From NCBI GenBank assembly GCA_038135065.1, contig JAYPWI010000006.1, positions 61,150 through 125,149 on the forward strand: a DNA stretch of 64,000 bases. Reading direction: 5' to 3'. Shown here in pieces: positions 23,731 to 32,034 of this stretch. How positions within the stretch are numbered: the first letter of the stretch is position 1; each line of letters opens with the position of its first letter. The notes under the pieces were generated by a model. The model worked only from the letters and a program-made list of their open reading frames with translations. It was not told where the DNA came from and ran no database searches. This DNA comes from JAYPWI01 sp038135065 (lineage in GTDB: Bacteria; Actinomycetota; Acidimicrobiia; Acidimicrobiales; Poriferisodalaceae). Made by a program: the position numbers and the translations under genes.

Positions 23731-25146
23731 TCAGCGAAGCACATCAGGGACCGAGCGAGCCTGGTAGCGGCCATGCCCGGCCCGCCCGACGAACACCCTG
23801 TCCCGGATGACGAACTCCCCGCGACTCAGCACCGAGCGAGCCTGCCCCGTCACCTCGACCCCTTCCCAGACCGAGTTGTCGATGTTCATGTGGTGGGTGG
23901 CTGTACCGAGGGTGTGACGGACCGTGGGGTCGTACAGGACGAGATCGGCATCTGCGCCCGGCGTCACTGCCCCCTTGCGAGCGGCCAATCCAAACAGTCG
24001 GGCCGGAGTGGTCGAGCAGACGTCGACCCACCGGGCCAGGGACATCTCACCATTCACCACCCCCTGGTGGAGCAGATCCATACGGTGCTCGATGGTTCCC
24101 AGACCGTTGGGAACCTGACGGAAATCGTCCACCCCCAGGCGCTTCTCCGCGTCGCAGAACGGGCAATGATCGGTCGACACCACGGACAGGTCATCGGTTC
24201 GCAGACCCTGCCAGAGGGTGTCCTGATGGCCCTCGGCGCGGGGGCGTAACGGCGGCGAGCAGATGTGGCGGGCCCCGTCGAGTCCGGGGCGATCCAGGTG
24301 TTCCTCGAGTGAGAGGTACAGGTACTGGGGGCAGGTCTCGGCGAACACGTTGCGCCCCCGGTCTCTGGCCCACACCACCTGCTCGAGGGCCGCGGCGGCC
24401 GACAAGTGCACGATGTACAGGGGCGCGCCGGCGACCACGGCCAACTGGATAGCCCGGTGGGTTGCCTCCCCCTCCAGTTCGGGGGGGCGGGTGCGGCCAT
24501 GCCAGACCGACCCCGTCCGTCCACGGGACACCGCCTGGTCACGCAGCACGTCGATGGCAATGCCGTTCTCGGCATGCATCATGACCATGGCACCACCCTC
24601 GGCCGCCATCTGCATGGCCTCGAGGATCTGCCCGTCATCGCTGTACCAGGCGCCTGGATACGCCATGAAGAGCTTGAAGCTGGTGATCCCCTCACCGATG
24701 AGGGCGGCCATGTCCTTGAGTGACTGCTCGTGCACGTCGCCGACCGAGAGGTGAAGTCCGTAGTCGATGGCGCATTGACCCGCCGCCTCGGCCATACGTT
24801 CCTCTACTGCGTCGGGAACCGCCGATCCTTTGATCTGGCCGGCGAAGTCGATCACCGTGGTGGTTCCCCCCCAGGCCGCAGCCGCCGTACCCGTCTCGAA
24901 GGTGTCGCTCGATGTGGCCTGGGGCGACATGGGCAGCTGCAGATGGACGTGGGGGTCCACCCCGCCGGGCAGAACGTACAGGCCGCTGGCGTCGATGATC
25001 TCGACATCACCACGTAGTGCGCTCCGGGCGATCTCGGTGTCGGGCTCGAGCACCGCGCTGATCCGTTCGCCCTCCACCACCACGTCGGCTGTGCGAGCAC
25101 CGCTGGCGTTCACCACGGTGCCTCCCATGATGAGGCGAATGGTCAT
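23731..25146 (-). CDS. hydA: Dihydropyrimidinase / D-hydantoinase
   Basis: A binuclear-zinc amidohydrolase of about 471 residues that opens dihydropyrimidine or hydantoin rings. Metal residues are H66 and H68 (PHVHLQ), the Lys carboxylated in the family (K158 in TSFKLFMAYPGAW), the His in MMHAENG, the His in YIVHLSAAA, and the Asp in VSTDHCPF. Length and motif order match hydantoinases closely, including NGLGTIEHRM. It faces the molybdenum hydroxylase operon tail to tail. With the SsnA-like, CodA-like and XdhD-like genes nearby it suggests purine/pyrimidine or hydantoin breakdown. Allantoin is a less likely substrate, since the dihydropyrimidinase-type FMAYPG loop is present. Confidence 0.9.
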   Translation of the reverse strand: MTIRLIMGGTVVNASGARTADVVVEGERISAVLEPDTEIARSALRGDVEIIDASGLYVLPGGVDPHVHLQLPMSPQATSSDTFETGTAAAAWGGTTTVIDFAGQIKGSAVPDAVEERMAEAAGQCAIDYGLHLSVGDVHEQSLKDMAALIGEGITSFKLFMAYPGAWYSDDGQILEAMQMAAEGGAMVMMHAENGIAIDVLRDQAVSRGRTGSVWHGRTRPPELEGEATHRAIQLAVVAGAPLYIVHLSAAAALEQVVWARDRGRNVFAETCPQYLYLSLEEHLDRPGLDGARHICSPPLRPRAEGHQDTLWQGLRTDDLSVVSTDHCPFCDAEKRLGVDDFRQVPNGLGTIEHRMDLLHQGVVNGEMSLARWVDVCSTTPARLFGLAARKGAVTPGADADLVLYDPTVRHTLGTATHHMNIDNSVWEGVEVTGQARSVLSRGEFVIRDRVFVGRAGHGRYQARSVPDVLR

Positions 25147-25267
25147 GGGTTACCTCCCCGCCGAGACCGTACCCCTGGCAGGCTGACCAGGTACAGCTTC
25201 CGCCCGCCGGGGTCCTGGACGCTCCCCCCATTCGCCGGACCGACACAGGGGCGCCCAACTCTGCACC

Positions 25268-25273
25268 TACGAT
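25268..25273 (+). promoter_or_regulatory. -10 box (TACGAT) for 25280 gene
   Basis: TANNNT ends 6 nt before the GTG at 25280. The rest of the 133-bp gap back to the dihydropyrimidinase start shows no gene. Confidence 0.5.
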
Positions 25274-25279
25274 GCCGAG

Positions 25280-25870
25280 GTGCACGTCTTGGTCGTGGTC
25301 GCCGATCCCGGGGACGACCCACTGCTCGCCCCAATCCCGCCAGCGGTCCTGCGCGGGCTGGCGGGCGGCGGTCATACTGCCACCGTGCTCGACCTCCACG
25401 ACGAGGGCTTCGACCCGGTGATGAGAGCGGAGCAACGCCGGTCGTACGAGGAAGCCGGAGCGGCCATCCCCGCTGATATCGCGGCCCACGCCGCGGCCGT
25501 GACGTCGGCTGATGGGCTGGTCCTCGTCTATCCGACCTGGACCTCGTCGACTCCGGCGATGCTCAAGGGCTGGTTGGACCGTGTCCTGGTCCCTGGTGTG
25601 GCGTTCCACCTCGACCGCCGCTCCAATCGGGTGCGATCGGACCTTCGCCGAATTCGGCGTCTGGGGGCGGTGACCGTATCCGAGCGACCGATGTCCCGTG
25701 GGCGTCGACGGCCCGATACGGGTCGCTGGACGGTGACTCGCACCCTGCGTCTCCTCGCCTCCTGGAGATGTCGCACGTTCTGGTTGTCGCTGGACGATGC
25801 AGGAAACCGTTCCGAAGCAGAGCGGAACCTGTTCGAGGCCCAGGTCGAGGTTGCAATGAGCAGGCTATGA
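25280..25870 (+). CDS. Flavodoxin-fold NAD(P)H oxidoreductase (first of a pair)
   Basis: A protein of about 196 residues related to NAD(P)H:quinone oxidoreductases such as MdaB and KefF. It begins MHVLVVVADPG, has LVLVYPTWTSSTPAMLKGWLDRVLVPGVAF (located at about residues 79-107), and ends with a short helix. The YPTWTSSTPAMLKGWLDR block is the flavin-loop signature of the family. The GTG start has a TANNNT box 6 nt upstream. The stop overlaps the ATG of the second copy (ATGA). The pair may form a heterodimer; the electron acceptor is unknown. Confidence 0.8.
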   Translation: MHVLVVVADPGDDPLLAPIPPAVLRGLAGGGHTATVLDLHDEGFDPVMRAEQRRSYEEAGAAIPADIAAHAAAVTSADGLVLVYPTWTSSTPAMLKGWLDRVLVPGVAFHLDRRSNRVRSDLRRIRRLGAVTVSERPMSRGRRRPDTGRWTVTRTLRLLASWRCRTFWLSLDDAGNRSEAERNLFEAQVEVAMSRL

Positions 25871-26469
25871 ACGACGCTGGTCGGTACCTGGTCGTCTATT
25901 GCCATCCGATCCCAGATTCGTTCTGCGCCGCCCTTCGCGATGCCGTAACCAGCGGCCTCGACCGAGCGAAGGCCGACTACGACCTCGTCGATCTCTACGC
26001 CTCGGGCTTCGACCCCGCACCGTCTGCCGACGAGCGCCAGGCCATCGCAGGGCCACTCGTGGACCTGATCCTCGACCATCGACGCATGCTCGACCGAGCG
26101 TCCCACCTGGTAGTGGTGTACCCCACCTGGTGGTCCGGGCCTCCCTCTCTGCTCAAGGGTTGGGTGGACCTGGTGCTGACGGGGGAGGGACTCCCGCCCA
26201 ACCACCCCCTGGCCGGGCGCCAGCGACGTCGAGACCTGCACGCCATCTCCGTCGTCACCACCCACGGATCGGGGAGATGGCGCAACCGGCTACAGGGCCA
26301 GGTCGGGCGCTCCATCTTCCTGAAGGTGTTCGCCAGAAACTGTGCCCGCCGCTGTCGACGCTCGTGGATCGCCATGTACGACCTCGACAGAGCCGATGCA
26401 GTCGACCGAAGCGCCTTTGTCGAACAGGTGGAGCGGACCTTCGGCGGTCCAGGACCCGGCGGCCGCTAG
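25867..26469 (+). CDS. Flavodoxin-fold NAD(P)H oxidoreductase (second of a pair)
   Basis: A protein of 200 residues and paralogue of the preceding gene, with YLVVYCHPIPDSFCAAL at the first strand (the CHP-x2-DSF motif that binds flavin phosphate in KefF/NQO-like proteins), VVVYPTWWSGPPSLLKGWVD in the middle and a Lys/Arg-rich C-terminal part. This copy keeps the classical N-terminal CHPxxxSF motif that the first lacks, so the two are probably not redundant. The ATG overlaps the upstream stop by 4 nt, and the 3' end overlaps the converging phosphoribosyltransferase by 4 nt. Confidence 0.8.
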   Translation: MNDAGRYLVVYCHPIPDSFCAALRDAVTSGLDRAKADYDLVDLYASGFDPAPSADERQAIAGPLVDLILDHRRMLDRASHLVVVYPTWWSGPPSLLKGWVDLVLTGEGLPPNHPLAGRQRRRDLHAISVVTTHGSGRWRNRLQGQVGRSIFLKVFARNCARRCRRSWIAMYDLDRADAVDRSAFVEQVERTFGGPGPGGR

Positions 26470-26975
26470 GCGTCGACGACCAGGGTCTGACCGACCCCGG
26501 GGGCCACCACAGGGGGTTCGGTGGACCAGGGGAAGTTGATCCATTTGTCAGTGTGACGCCAGACGTACTCGCAGGTCACGACCGACGAGGGCTTCTCGTA
26601 GAGCACCGCACTGCGAACCTCGGCGACCCGCTCCAGACAGTGGTCACGCACCATGGCCAGGGTGTGGCCGGTGTCGGCCACATCGTCTGCAATCAGAATC
26701 TTGGCATCCTCGAGATCGACGAAGTCCACGTAGGGCGGCAACATGACCGGCACCTCGAGTCGCTCGTCGACCCCGGTGTAGTACTCGACATTCATCACGT
26801 AGAGGTTCTTCACCGACAACGCGTACCCCAACGAACCTGCGATGAAGAGCCCACCGCGGGCGATGGCCAGGATCATGTCGGGTTGGTATCCGTCGTCGGC
26901 CACCGCCTGGGCCAACTCTCGGGCCGCTCCGCCGTAGATGGCCCAGTCCAAGGTCTCTCGCTCGTCGGACAACAT
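26466..26975 (-). CDS. Phosphoribosyltransferase (hypoxanthine/guanine/xanthine type)
   Basis: A type I phosphoribosyltransferase of about 169 residues. The PRPP loop is ILIADDVADTGHTL, and an early MILAIARGGLFIAG segment matches the PPi-binding loop region. It probably salvages a purine base, which fits the nearby purine-type genes, though the target base cannot be read. The ATG at 26975 has AAGGAGG just before it (very short spacing); an in-frame TTG at 26999 is unlikely because it lies in the TANNNT box at 26998-27003. The divergent gene at 27074 has its own box. Confidence 0.8.
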   Translation of the reverse strand: MLSDERETLDWAIYGGAARELAQAVADDGYQPDMILAIARGGLFIAGSLGYALSVKNLYVMNVEYYTGVDERLEVPVMLPPYVDFVDLEDAKILIADDVADTGHTLAMVRDHCLERVAEVRSAVLYEKPSSVVTCEYVWRHTDKWINFPWSTEPPVVAPGVGQTLVVDA

Positions 26976-26997
26976 GCCTCCTTCGGCTCGAAGGGTC

Positions 26998-27003
26998 AAC
27001 CTA
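26998..27003 (-). promoter_or_regulatory. -10 box (TAGGTT) for phosphoribosyltransferase
   Basis: A minus-strand TANNNT hexamer 22 nt before the ATG at 26975, leaving a short leader that carries AAGGAGG. Confidence 0.45.
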
Positions 27004-27061
27004 CACCTGGGGACTCAGTCGAGGGGGACGCTGTGGCTTCCCTCGGAAGGAGGGCCGCCCC

Positions 27062-27067
27062 TAGAGT
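27062..27067 (+). promoter_or_regulatory. -10 box (TAGAGT) for 27074 gene
   Basis: TANNNT 6 nt before the ATG at 27074, with no ribosome site. Confidence 0.5.
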
Positions 27068-27073
27068 ATCGAG

Positions 27074-29068
27074 ATGGCGTTGCTGGCCGCCCAAGACACA
27101 CAGGCGCTCCGCCACCTGCTCGAGCGACCGGACGGCGCGACCCTCGCCGAGGTGCAGCTCGCCACCGGCATGGGTCGGGACGAGGCAACCGAGGCCCTCA
27201 CCGTCCTGGAACGCACCGGGTTGGCAACCAGGGTCACCGGCACTCCGGGCTTGGGCTCGGGCCGCTGGGTACCGACGGCTCACGCTCATCAGGTGGGATG
27301 GTCCCTGGTCGAGAATCCCATGGTGGAGACACAGGTCGAGGCACCCGCCGAGCCCGCAGCCGGTTGGGGGTTCCCATGGAAACCATCTCAGGCCGAGGCG
27401 CCCGTGTATGCGACCGCACTTTCCCGGCGTGCTCGTCGCGACCTCCGCCGAACCCGCGAGCGATCCACATCGGTATCGCTCGACCACACATTCCGATCCT
27501 CGCGCTGGCGGTTGATGCTGCTGCTGGCCGTCGTCCTCACCCTTGCCGGCGCAGTAGCAGTCGTGCAGTCGATGCGACGCGTCGGGATCGATATATCAGG
27601 GATCGAGAACGGCACAGCCCTGCAACCTGACTCGATCATCGGAAGCCAGATCGAGTTCGCCATCGACGGTGTCAGCCTCAACTCGGCCCGGATGCTCCTC
27701 GACGGGTTCCCCGTCAGTGGGGTCCAACGCTACGGAAACCGGGTCGCCTGGCGGGTTCCTCCGCTCACCGAGGGACCACACGAGGTCTCGATCACCGTGG
27801 ACCGCCCCCTGTTCGGCTCGACGACCCGCACGGTGTTCTTCGAGGTGGACGGCACTCCGCCGGAGATCGGACTACCCGAGGTGCACGAGCCCGTTCCCCT
27901 CGGCCAGCCCGTGATGCTCACCGGCCAGGCCGAGGACGGGGTGTCCCTGGTCATCGCCGGTGTAGCCGTGGAGATCGTCGACGGTGCGTTCGCCGTCGAG
28001 TTGTCCGAGCCCCCAGCCAGCCCGATACCGGTGCTGGCCATCGACCGGGCCGGTAACACCACGAGCTTCGACATGGTGTTTCCGATCGCCTACCCCACCA
28101 CCACCGGGGTCCATATGAGCGCGGCGTCGTGGCGCAATGACCGGTTGCGGGGCGCAGTGCTGGAGTTGATCGACCAGGGAAAGATCACAGCGGTCGAGTT
28201 CAGCCTCAAGGACGAGAGCGGCATGATCGGCTACCGCTCCGACATCCCTCTGGCAAACGAAGCGGGTGCGGTCATCGGTTGGTACGACCTCGAGGACGTG
28301 GTTGCCGACCTACACAGCCGTGGGGTGAGGGTGATCGGTCGCTTGGTCGCCTTCCGTGATCCCGTGCTGGCCCAGCACGCCTGGAACCAAGGCAACAGCG
28401 ACTGGGTCATCCAAGGGCTGAACGGCCTACCCCTGTCCCGCTATGGAGGTTTCACCAACTTCAACAACGAAGAGGTTCGTCGCTACAACCTCGACATCGC
28501 GACCGAGGCGGCCGCAGCCGGGGTCGATGACATCCTCTGGGACTACATCCGCCGACCGGAGGGGCGACTGGACAGCATGATCATTCCGGGAATGGGCGAC
28601 GACGACCCGGCTCCGGTGATCGTCGACTTCCTCGCTCAGGCCCAGCGAGAACTCCGTCGCTACGACGTGTTCCAAGGGGTGTCGGTCTTCGGGATCAGCG
28701 CAACCCGGGGTGAATTCATCGCCCAGGACGTCGTGGGCATGGCCAAGCACGTCGACTTCATCGCCCCGATGCTCTACCCGTCCCACTGGGGAGCCGGCGA
28801 GTACGGCGTCGCTCACCCCGAGGGCCAGCCGTATGACATCATCAAGGCATCGTTGGCCGACTTCCAGCGGGTCCTCGAGGGCACCAACACAACCCTTGTG
28901 CCCTGGCTCCAGGACTTCACCATGCGGGTGGAGTACGGACCCGATGAGATCAGAGCCCAGATCGAGGCAGCTGCCGACCTCGGGATCGCCGACTGGTTGC
29001 TCTGGGACCCCGAGGTGACCTACACCAGCGATGGCATGGATCCCATGGAGATCTCCGCCGGCTCCTAG
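27074..29068 (+). CDS. Membrane-anchored DUF4015 glycoside-hydrolase-like protein with N-terminal winged-helix-like region
   Basis: A protein of 664 residues with an unusual layout. Residues 1-65 look like a winged-helix DNA-binding-type fold (TLAEVQLATGMGRDEATEALTVLERTGL). Residues 110-145 are basic. A single transmembrane helix spans about 147-165 (LMLLLAVVLTLAGAVAVV). Two Ig-like beta modules follow (about 185-340). A DUF4015 TIM-barrel-like domain runs from about 345 to the end, with VRVIGRLVAFRDPVLA and DDILWDYIRRPEG matching the family's ARIVVFKD and FDYIRFP motifs. The topology would put the small N-terminal domain inside and the putative sugar-hydrolase domain outside. Leaderless-type start. 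No catalytic pair is proven for DUF4015. Confidence 0.8.
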   Translation: MALLAAQDTQALRHLLERPDGATLAEVQLATGMGRDEATEALTVLERTGLATRVTGTPGLGSGRWVPTAHAHQVGWSLVENPMVETQVEAPAEPAAGWGFPWKPSQAEAPVYATALSRRARRDLRRTRERSTSVSLDHTFRSSRWRLMLLLAVVLTLAGAVAVVQSMRRVGIDISGIENGTALQPDSIIGSQIEFAIDGVSLNSARMLLDGFPVSGVQRYGNRVAWRVPPLTEGPHEVSITVDRPLFGSTTRTVFFEVDGTPPEIGLPEVHEPVPLGQPVMLTGQAEDGVSLVIAGVAVEIVDGAFAVELSEPPASPIPVLAIDRAGNTTSFDMVFPIAYPTTTGVHMSAASWRNDRLRGAVLELIDQGKITAVEFSLKDESGMIGYRSDIPLANEAGAVIGWYDLEDVVADLHSRGVRVIGRLVAFRDPVLAQHAWNQGNSDWVIQGLNGLPLSRYGGFTNFNNEEVRRYNLDIATEAAAAGVDDILWDYIRRPEGRLDSMIIPGMGDDDPAPVIVDFLAQAQRELRRYDVFQGVSVFGISATRGEFIAQDVVGMAKHVDFIAPMLYPSHWGAGEYGVAHPEGQPYDIIKASLADFQRVLEGTNTTLVPWLQDFTMRVEYGPDEIRAQIEAAADLGIADWLLWDPEVTYTSDGMDPMEISAGS

Positions 29069-29082
29069 GGAGCGGAGATCGG

Positions 29083-30729
29083 TCAGGAGAAGGTCTGCCG
29101 AAGTTTGTACTTCTGCACCTTCCCGCTCGGAGTCATGGGGAACTCGTCGACGATGACCAATTCTTCTGGCCAGAACTGACGGGTGACGTTTCGTTCTGCG
29201 AGAAACCCGGTGAGATCCTCCAGGGTCGGAGGTTCTGCGGCGGGCAGCACGAAGACGCATCCGATCTCCCCCAAACGCTCATGGGGCTTCCCGACGATGG
29301 CCACTCCACTCACCGCCGGGTGGCGAAGCAGCAGGTCCTCGACCTCCTTGACGGGAATGTTCTCCCCTCCCCGGATCACCAGGTCCTTGGTTCGTCCCGA
29401 GATGCGGATGTAACCCTGCTCGTTCATCACTGCCCGGTCACCCGTGTCGAACCATCCGTTCGTCCAGCACGATTCGGTGAGCTCCCTACCCTGGGCGTAG
29501 CCAACGAACAGCAGGGAACCACGGCACTGCAGGTCACCCTCGACCCCGAGAACGGCGCGACCGTCGTCGTCGATGACCTGGACCTCGTTGCCGGCCACGG
29601 CAGCGCCATCGGTGAGTCGACGCTCGAAGGAATCCGATGGTCGTCCGACGGTGAACAACCCACACTCTGTCATCCCCCATCCGGGCATCACCGTGCACGG
29701 CAGCATGCGATCCGCTCGCTCCAGCACCGGCTCGGGAATAGCGGCGCCAGCACACACGAACCGCTGCCACGACGAAAGATCACGCTCCTGGACTCCGTCC
29801 ACGGCCAGGACATCAGCCAGGAACGGGGTTGCCCCCATCGAGATCTCGATCCGATGTTCCTCGATGAGATCGAGGAACTCGGGCGGATCCCACACGTCCT
29901 GCAACACGACATGACCGCCGGTGGTCAGCGGAGCTCGAATGCCGTAGAGATAGCCCGTCTGGTGAGCAAGCGTCGATGCCATATGAAAGACAGGGCGTCC
30001 AGGGACGCCATCGGAGGCAGACAGGCCCTCTCCGACGGCGTCGAACCACAGATCAACAGCCACGTTGAGGGTGTTCTGGGTGTGCATGACCCCCTTGGGT
30101 TGCCCCGTGGTCCCCGAGGTGAACATGACCTCACACACCTCGTCAGCCGAGGGCCGAAGGAGAGCAACCGCAGCCCGATCGTAGGAGGAGAAGCGGCCCT
30201 GCTCGATGAGTTCATCCCAGCTGAGGGCTCCACTGGGCGCCTCCTCGCCGACCACCACCAACTCCTCGACCCAGTCGCAGCGCTCGCGCAACTCGGCATG
30301 CATGGACCCCAACTCGAAGCCCCTGAACTCAGCGGCCGTGATGACGGCGCATGGGCGAGCGAGCTCGCTCATGACGGTGACCTCGTTGGTGCGAAAAATG
30401 GGCGCCACCGGATTCACTACAGCGCCGATGCGCTCCACAGCGGCCACCGCAACGACGAAGTGCCGCCAGTTGGGGAGTTGAATCTGCACTACCGCCCCGG
30501 GTCGGACACCGATCTCGAGTAGCCCCTTCGAGGCAGCCTCGACCAGATCACCGAACTCGCCCCAGGTGAGGGTGCCGAAGCGATCCGTCACCACCGGCGC
30601 GTCGGCCTGTCGCTCGACCCACCGCTGCAGCACGTCATCGAGGAGACGACCCGGCCACGCGCCGGAGGTGGTGAGCCCCTCGATACCAGCCGCAGTCAGG
30701 GTCGTCTCGAAGAAGCGCCGGCCGCTCAC
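29083..30729 (-). CDS. Acyl-CoA synthetase (AMP-forming, cyclohexanecarboxylate/long-chain CoA ligase type)
   Basis: An ANL-superfamily ligase of 548 residues that adenylates a carboxylic acid and transfers it to CoA. Motifs are the phosphate loop MFTSGTTGQPKGVMHT (about 208-223), GWGMTE, WFDTGDRAV, YIRISGRTKDLVIRGGENI with the hinge, and the C-terminal PSGKVQKYKLR carrying the catalytic Lys. Its start overlaps the stop of the LLM gene at 30726 by 4 nt, so it is the second gene of a two-gene unit. The acid could be aliphatic, alicyclic or aromatic. The neighbouring CaiB-type CoA-transferases offer an alternative route to CoA esters. Confidence 0.92.
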   Translation of the reverse strand: MSGRRFFETTLTAAGIEGLTTSGAWPGRLLDDVLQRWVERQADAPVVTDRFGTLTWGEFGDLVEAASKGLLEIGVRPGAVVQIQLPNWRHFVVAVAAVERIGAVVNPVAPIFRTNEVTVMSELARPCAVITAAEFRGFELGSMHAELRERCDWVEELVVVGEEAPSGALSWDELIEQGRFSSYDRAAVALLRPSADEVCEVMFTSGTTGQPKGVMHTQNTLNVAVDLWFDAVGEGLSASDGVPGRPVFHMASTLAHQTGYLYGIRAPLTTGGHVVLQDVWDPPEFLDLIEEHRIEISMGATPFLADVLAVDGVQERDLSSWQRFVCAGAAIPEPVLERADRMLPCTVMPGWGMTECGLFTVGRPSDSFERRLTDGAAVAGNEVQVIDDDGRAVLGVEGDLQCRGSLLFVGYAQGRELTESCWTNGWFDTGDRAVMNEQGYIRISGRTKDLVIRGGENIPVKEVEDLLLRHPAVSGVAIVGKPHERLGEIGCVFVLPAAEPPTLEDLTGFLAERNVTRQFWPEELVIVDEFPMTPSGKVQKYKLRQTFS

Positions 30730-31646
30730 GAGTCACTCCTGAAGCGGGGGAGGACCTGCTCGGCCATGAAGCGCTCGGCCTCCTCGACATAGTGCATCGG
30801 TGCAGCTGCACTCAGCACCACCGTCTGGGCTCCTACATCGGTGTACTCCCGCAAGCGAGCCACACAACGGTCGGGATCGCCGGCGATCGCGTACTTGTCG
30901 ATGAGTTTGGTGAAGTCCTGGTTGTACTGCTTCGACAGCCGCTCGTTGGCGTACTGCCGGGCCACCTCGTCGTCTTCGTGGCAGCAGAAGAAGATGAACA
31001 AGCCGGGGGCAACGGGGGTGTCGTTGCCCTCCTCGCTCCGGTAGCGGGCGATCGTCTCGTAGCTGTCGGCCAGTTGGTCCGGCGAGTACATGTAGGGCAA
31101 CCAGCCATCGCCGTATCGGGCCACCCTCCGCATCGCGGCATCGCGTCGACCCGAGACCCACACGGGCGGCCCGGGTTGTTGGATCGGTTTGGGGGCCAGG
31201 GTGACCCCCTCGAGGGTGGCGAACCGACCCTCGTAATGGACATCGTCCTCGGTGAAGAGTCGACGCATGATCTCCAGTGCCTCGTTGGTGCGCGCCCCCC
31301 GCTGGGACACGGGCACTCCGGCCGCGGCGAACTCCTTCTCGAATTCGCCTCCCACCCCGATACCGAGGTGAAAGCGCCCCCCCGAGGCCACATCGAGGGC
31401 GGCCGCCTGCTTGGCCGCCAGCACCGCCGGATACAGGGGCAGCAGGGTGATGGTCGACATCAACTTCAGGGTCGTGGTGGCTCCGGCGGCGACCGCCAGG
31501 CTGATGAACGCATTAGAGGTGGGCACGTGGAAAAAGATGTGCTCCCCCGTGGTCGCGTAGTCGTATCCCAGCGACTCGATCTGCCGGGCCTGGTCAGCGA
31601 CGTCGTCGCTGCGCCTCATCGACAAACCGAACTCGACGTCGTTCAT
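30726..31646 (-). CDS. LLM-class F420-dependent oxidoreductase
   Basis: A luciferase-like protein of about 306 residues with QIESLGYDYATTGEH, LKLMSTITLLPLYPAVLAAKQAAALDVASGGRFHLGIGVGG (at about residues 60-100) and QPGPPVWVSGRRDAAMRRVARYGDGW. It belongs to the F420-type branch (TIGR03619-like). It is coupled to the acyl-CoA ligase by a 4-nt overlap. A leader with AAGGGGG precedes the ATG and a TAGCGT -10 candidate lies at 31671-31676, with a 21-bp palindrome overlapping the expected -35 area, so it may be repressor-controlled. Confidence 0.87.
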   Translation of the reverse strand: MNDVEFGLSMRRSDDVADQARQIESLGYDYATTGEHIFFHVPTSNAFISLAVAAGATTTLKLMSTITLLPLYPAVLAAKQAAALDVASGGRFHLGIGVGGEFEKEFAAAGVPVSQRGARTNEALEIMRRLFTEDDVHYEGRFATLEGVTLAPKPIQQPGPPVWVSGRRDAAMRRVARYGDGWLPYMYSPDQLADSYETIARYRSEEGNDTPVAPGLFIFFCCHEDDEVARQYANERLSKQYNQDFTKLIDKYAIAGDPDRCVARLREYTDVGAQTVVLSAAAPMHYVEEAERFMAEQVLPRFRSDS

Positions 31647-31683
31647 GTGGAGCCCCCTTCGACCACCCGCACGCTAGCGGGAG

Positions 31684-31704
31684 GGCACCACCAGTGGTGG
31701 TGCC
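31684..31704. promoter_or_regulatory. 21-bp palindrome, candidate operator
   Basis: A perfect 10-bp inverted repeat around a single central base, too tight for a terminator loop. It lies 8 bp behind the TAGCGT -10 candidate at 31671-31676, in the place of that promoter's spacer and -35, as a repressor site would. Confidence 0.4.
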
Positions 31705-31740
31705 GAGATCGCCACGTGCACCTGCCCCCGGCGCCCTCAT

Positions 31741-31792
31741 GGACAACGCCGGAGCGGGGCACCCATTTCGGATGCCCCGCCCCTCGCTGTCC
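31741..31792. other. Stem-loop in the divergent intergenic region
   Basis: An inner 8-bp perfect stem (31754-31761 with 31773-31780, 11-nt loop) and an outer 5-bp stem (31741-31745 with 31788-31792) form a 52-nt structure. No T-tract follows on either strand. It could be a leader structure, a small RNA element or a degenerate terminator. Confidence 0.35.
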
Positions 31793-31800
31793 GTGCGTTG

Positions 31801-31818
31801 TGGGAGAACGTTTCCCCA
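31801..31818. promoter_or_regulatory. CG-centred 18-bp near-palindrome (LacI/GalR-like operator candidate)
   Basis: The half-sites match at 7 of 9 positions around a central CG (AACGTT core), the geometry of LacI-family operators. No LacI-type regulator is encoded in the window, so this rests on symmetry only. Confidence 0.3.
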
Positions 31819-32034
31819 GGAGCACATCCTGGAGTCCCCCTTGTGTTGATGCTGACACCATCCCCCGTGGAAGCCGGTGCCAACCGTCCCGCCTGAGCAG
31901 TTACTTGAGCCGCACCTGATGGACCGAGTAACTGATCGAGCGTTCGCTCATGACCCTAGCTTCGACCACCTACTGAACGCAAGTTAAGTTCTCGACGATT
32001 CGTTCTCCCTGCGCCGAAGGGCGAAAGCTGATAG

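Larger units (their letters stand above)
31647..32034. other. 388-bp divergent intergenic region without a gene
   Basis: No convincing ORF on either strand. It separates the minus-strand LLM/ligase unit from the plus-strand serine hydrolase/LLM/CoA-transferase unit. It holds a -10 candidate for the minus-strand unit (31671-31676), a 21-bp palindrome, a stem-loop and a CG-centred near-palindrome, listed separately. Confidence 0.6.
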
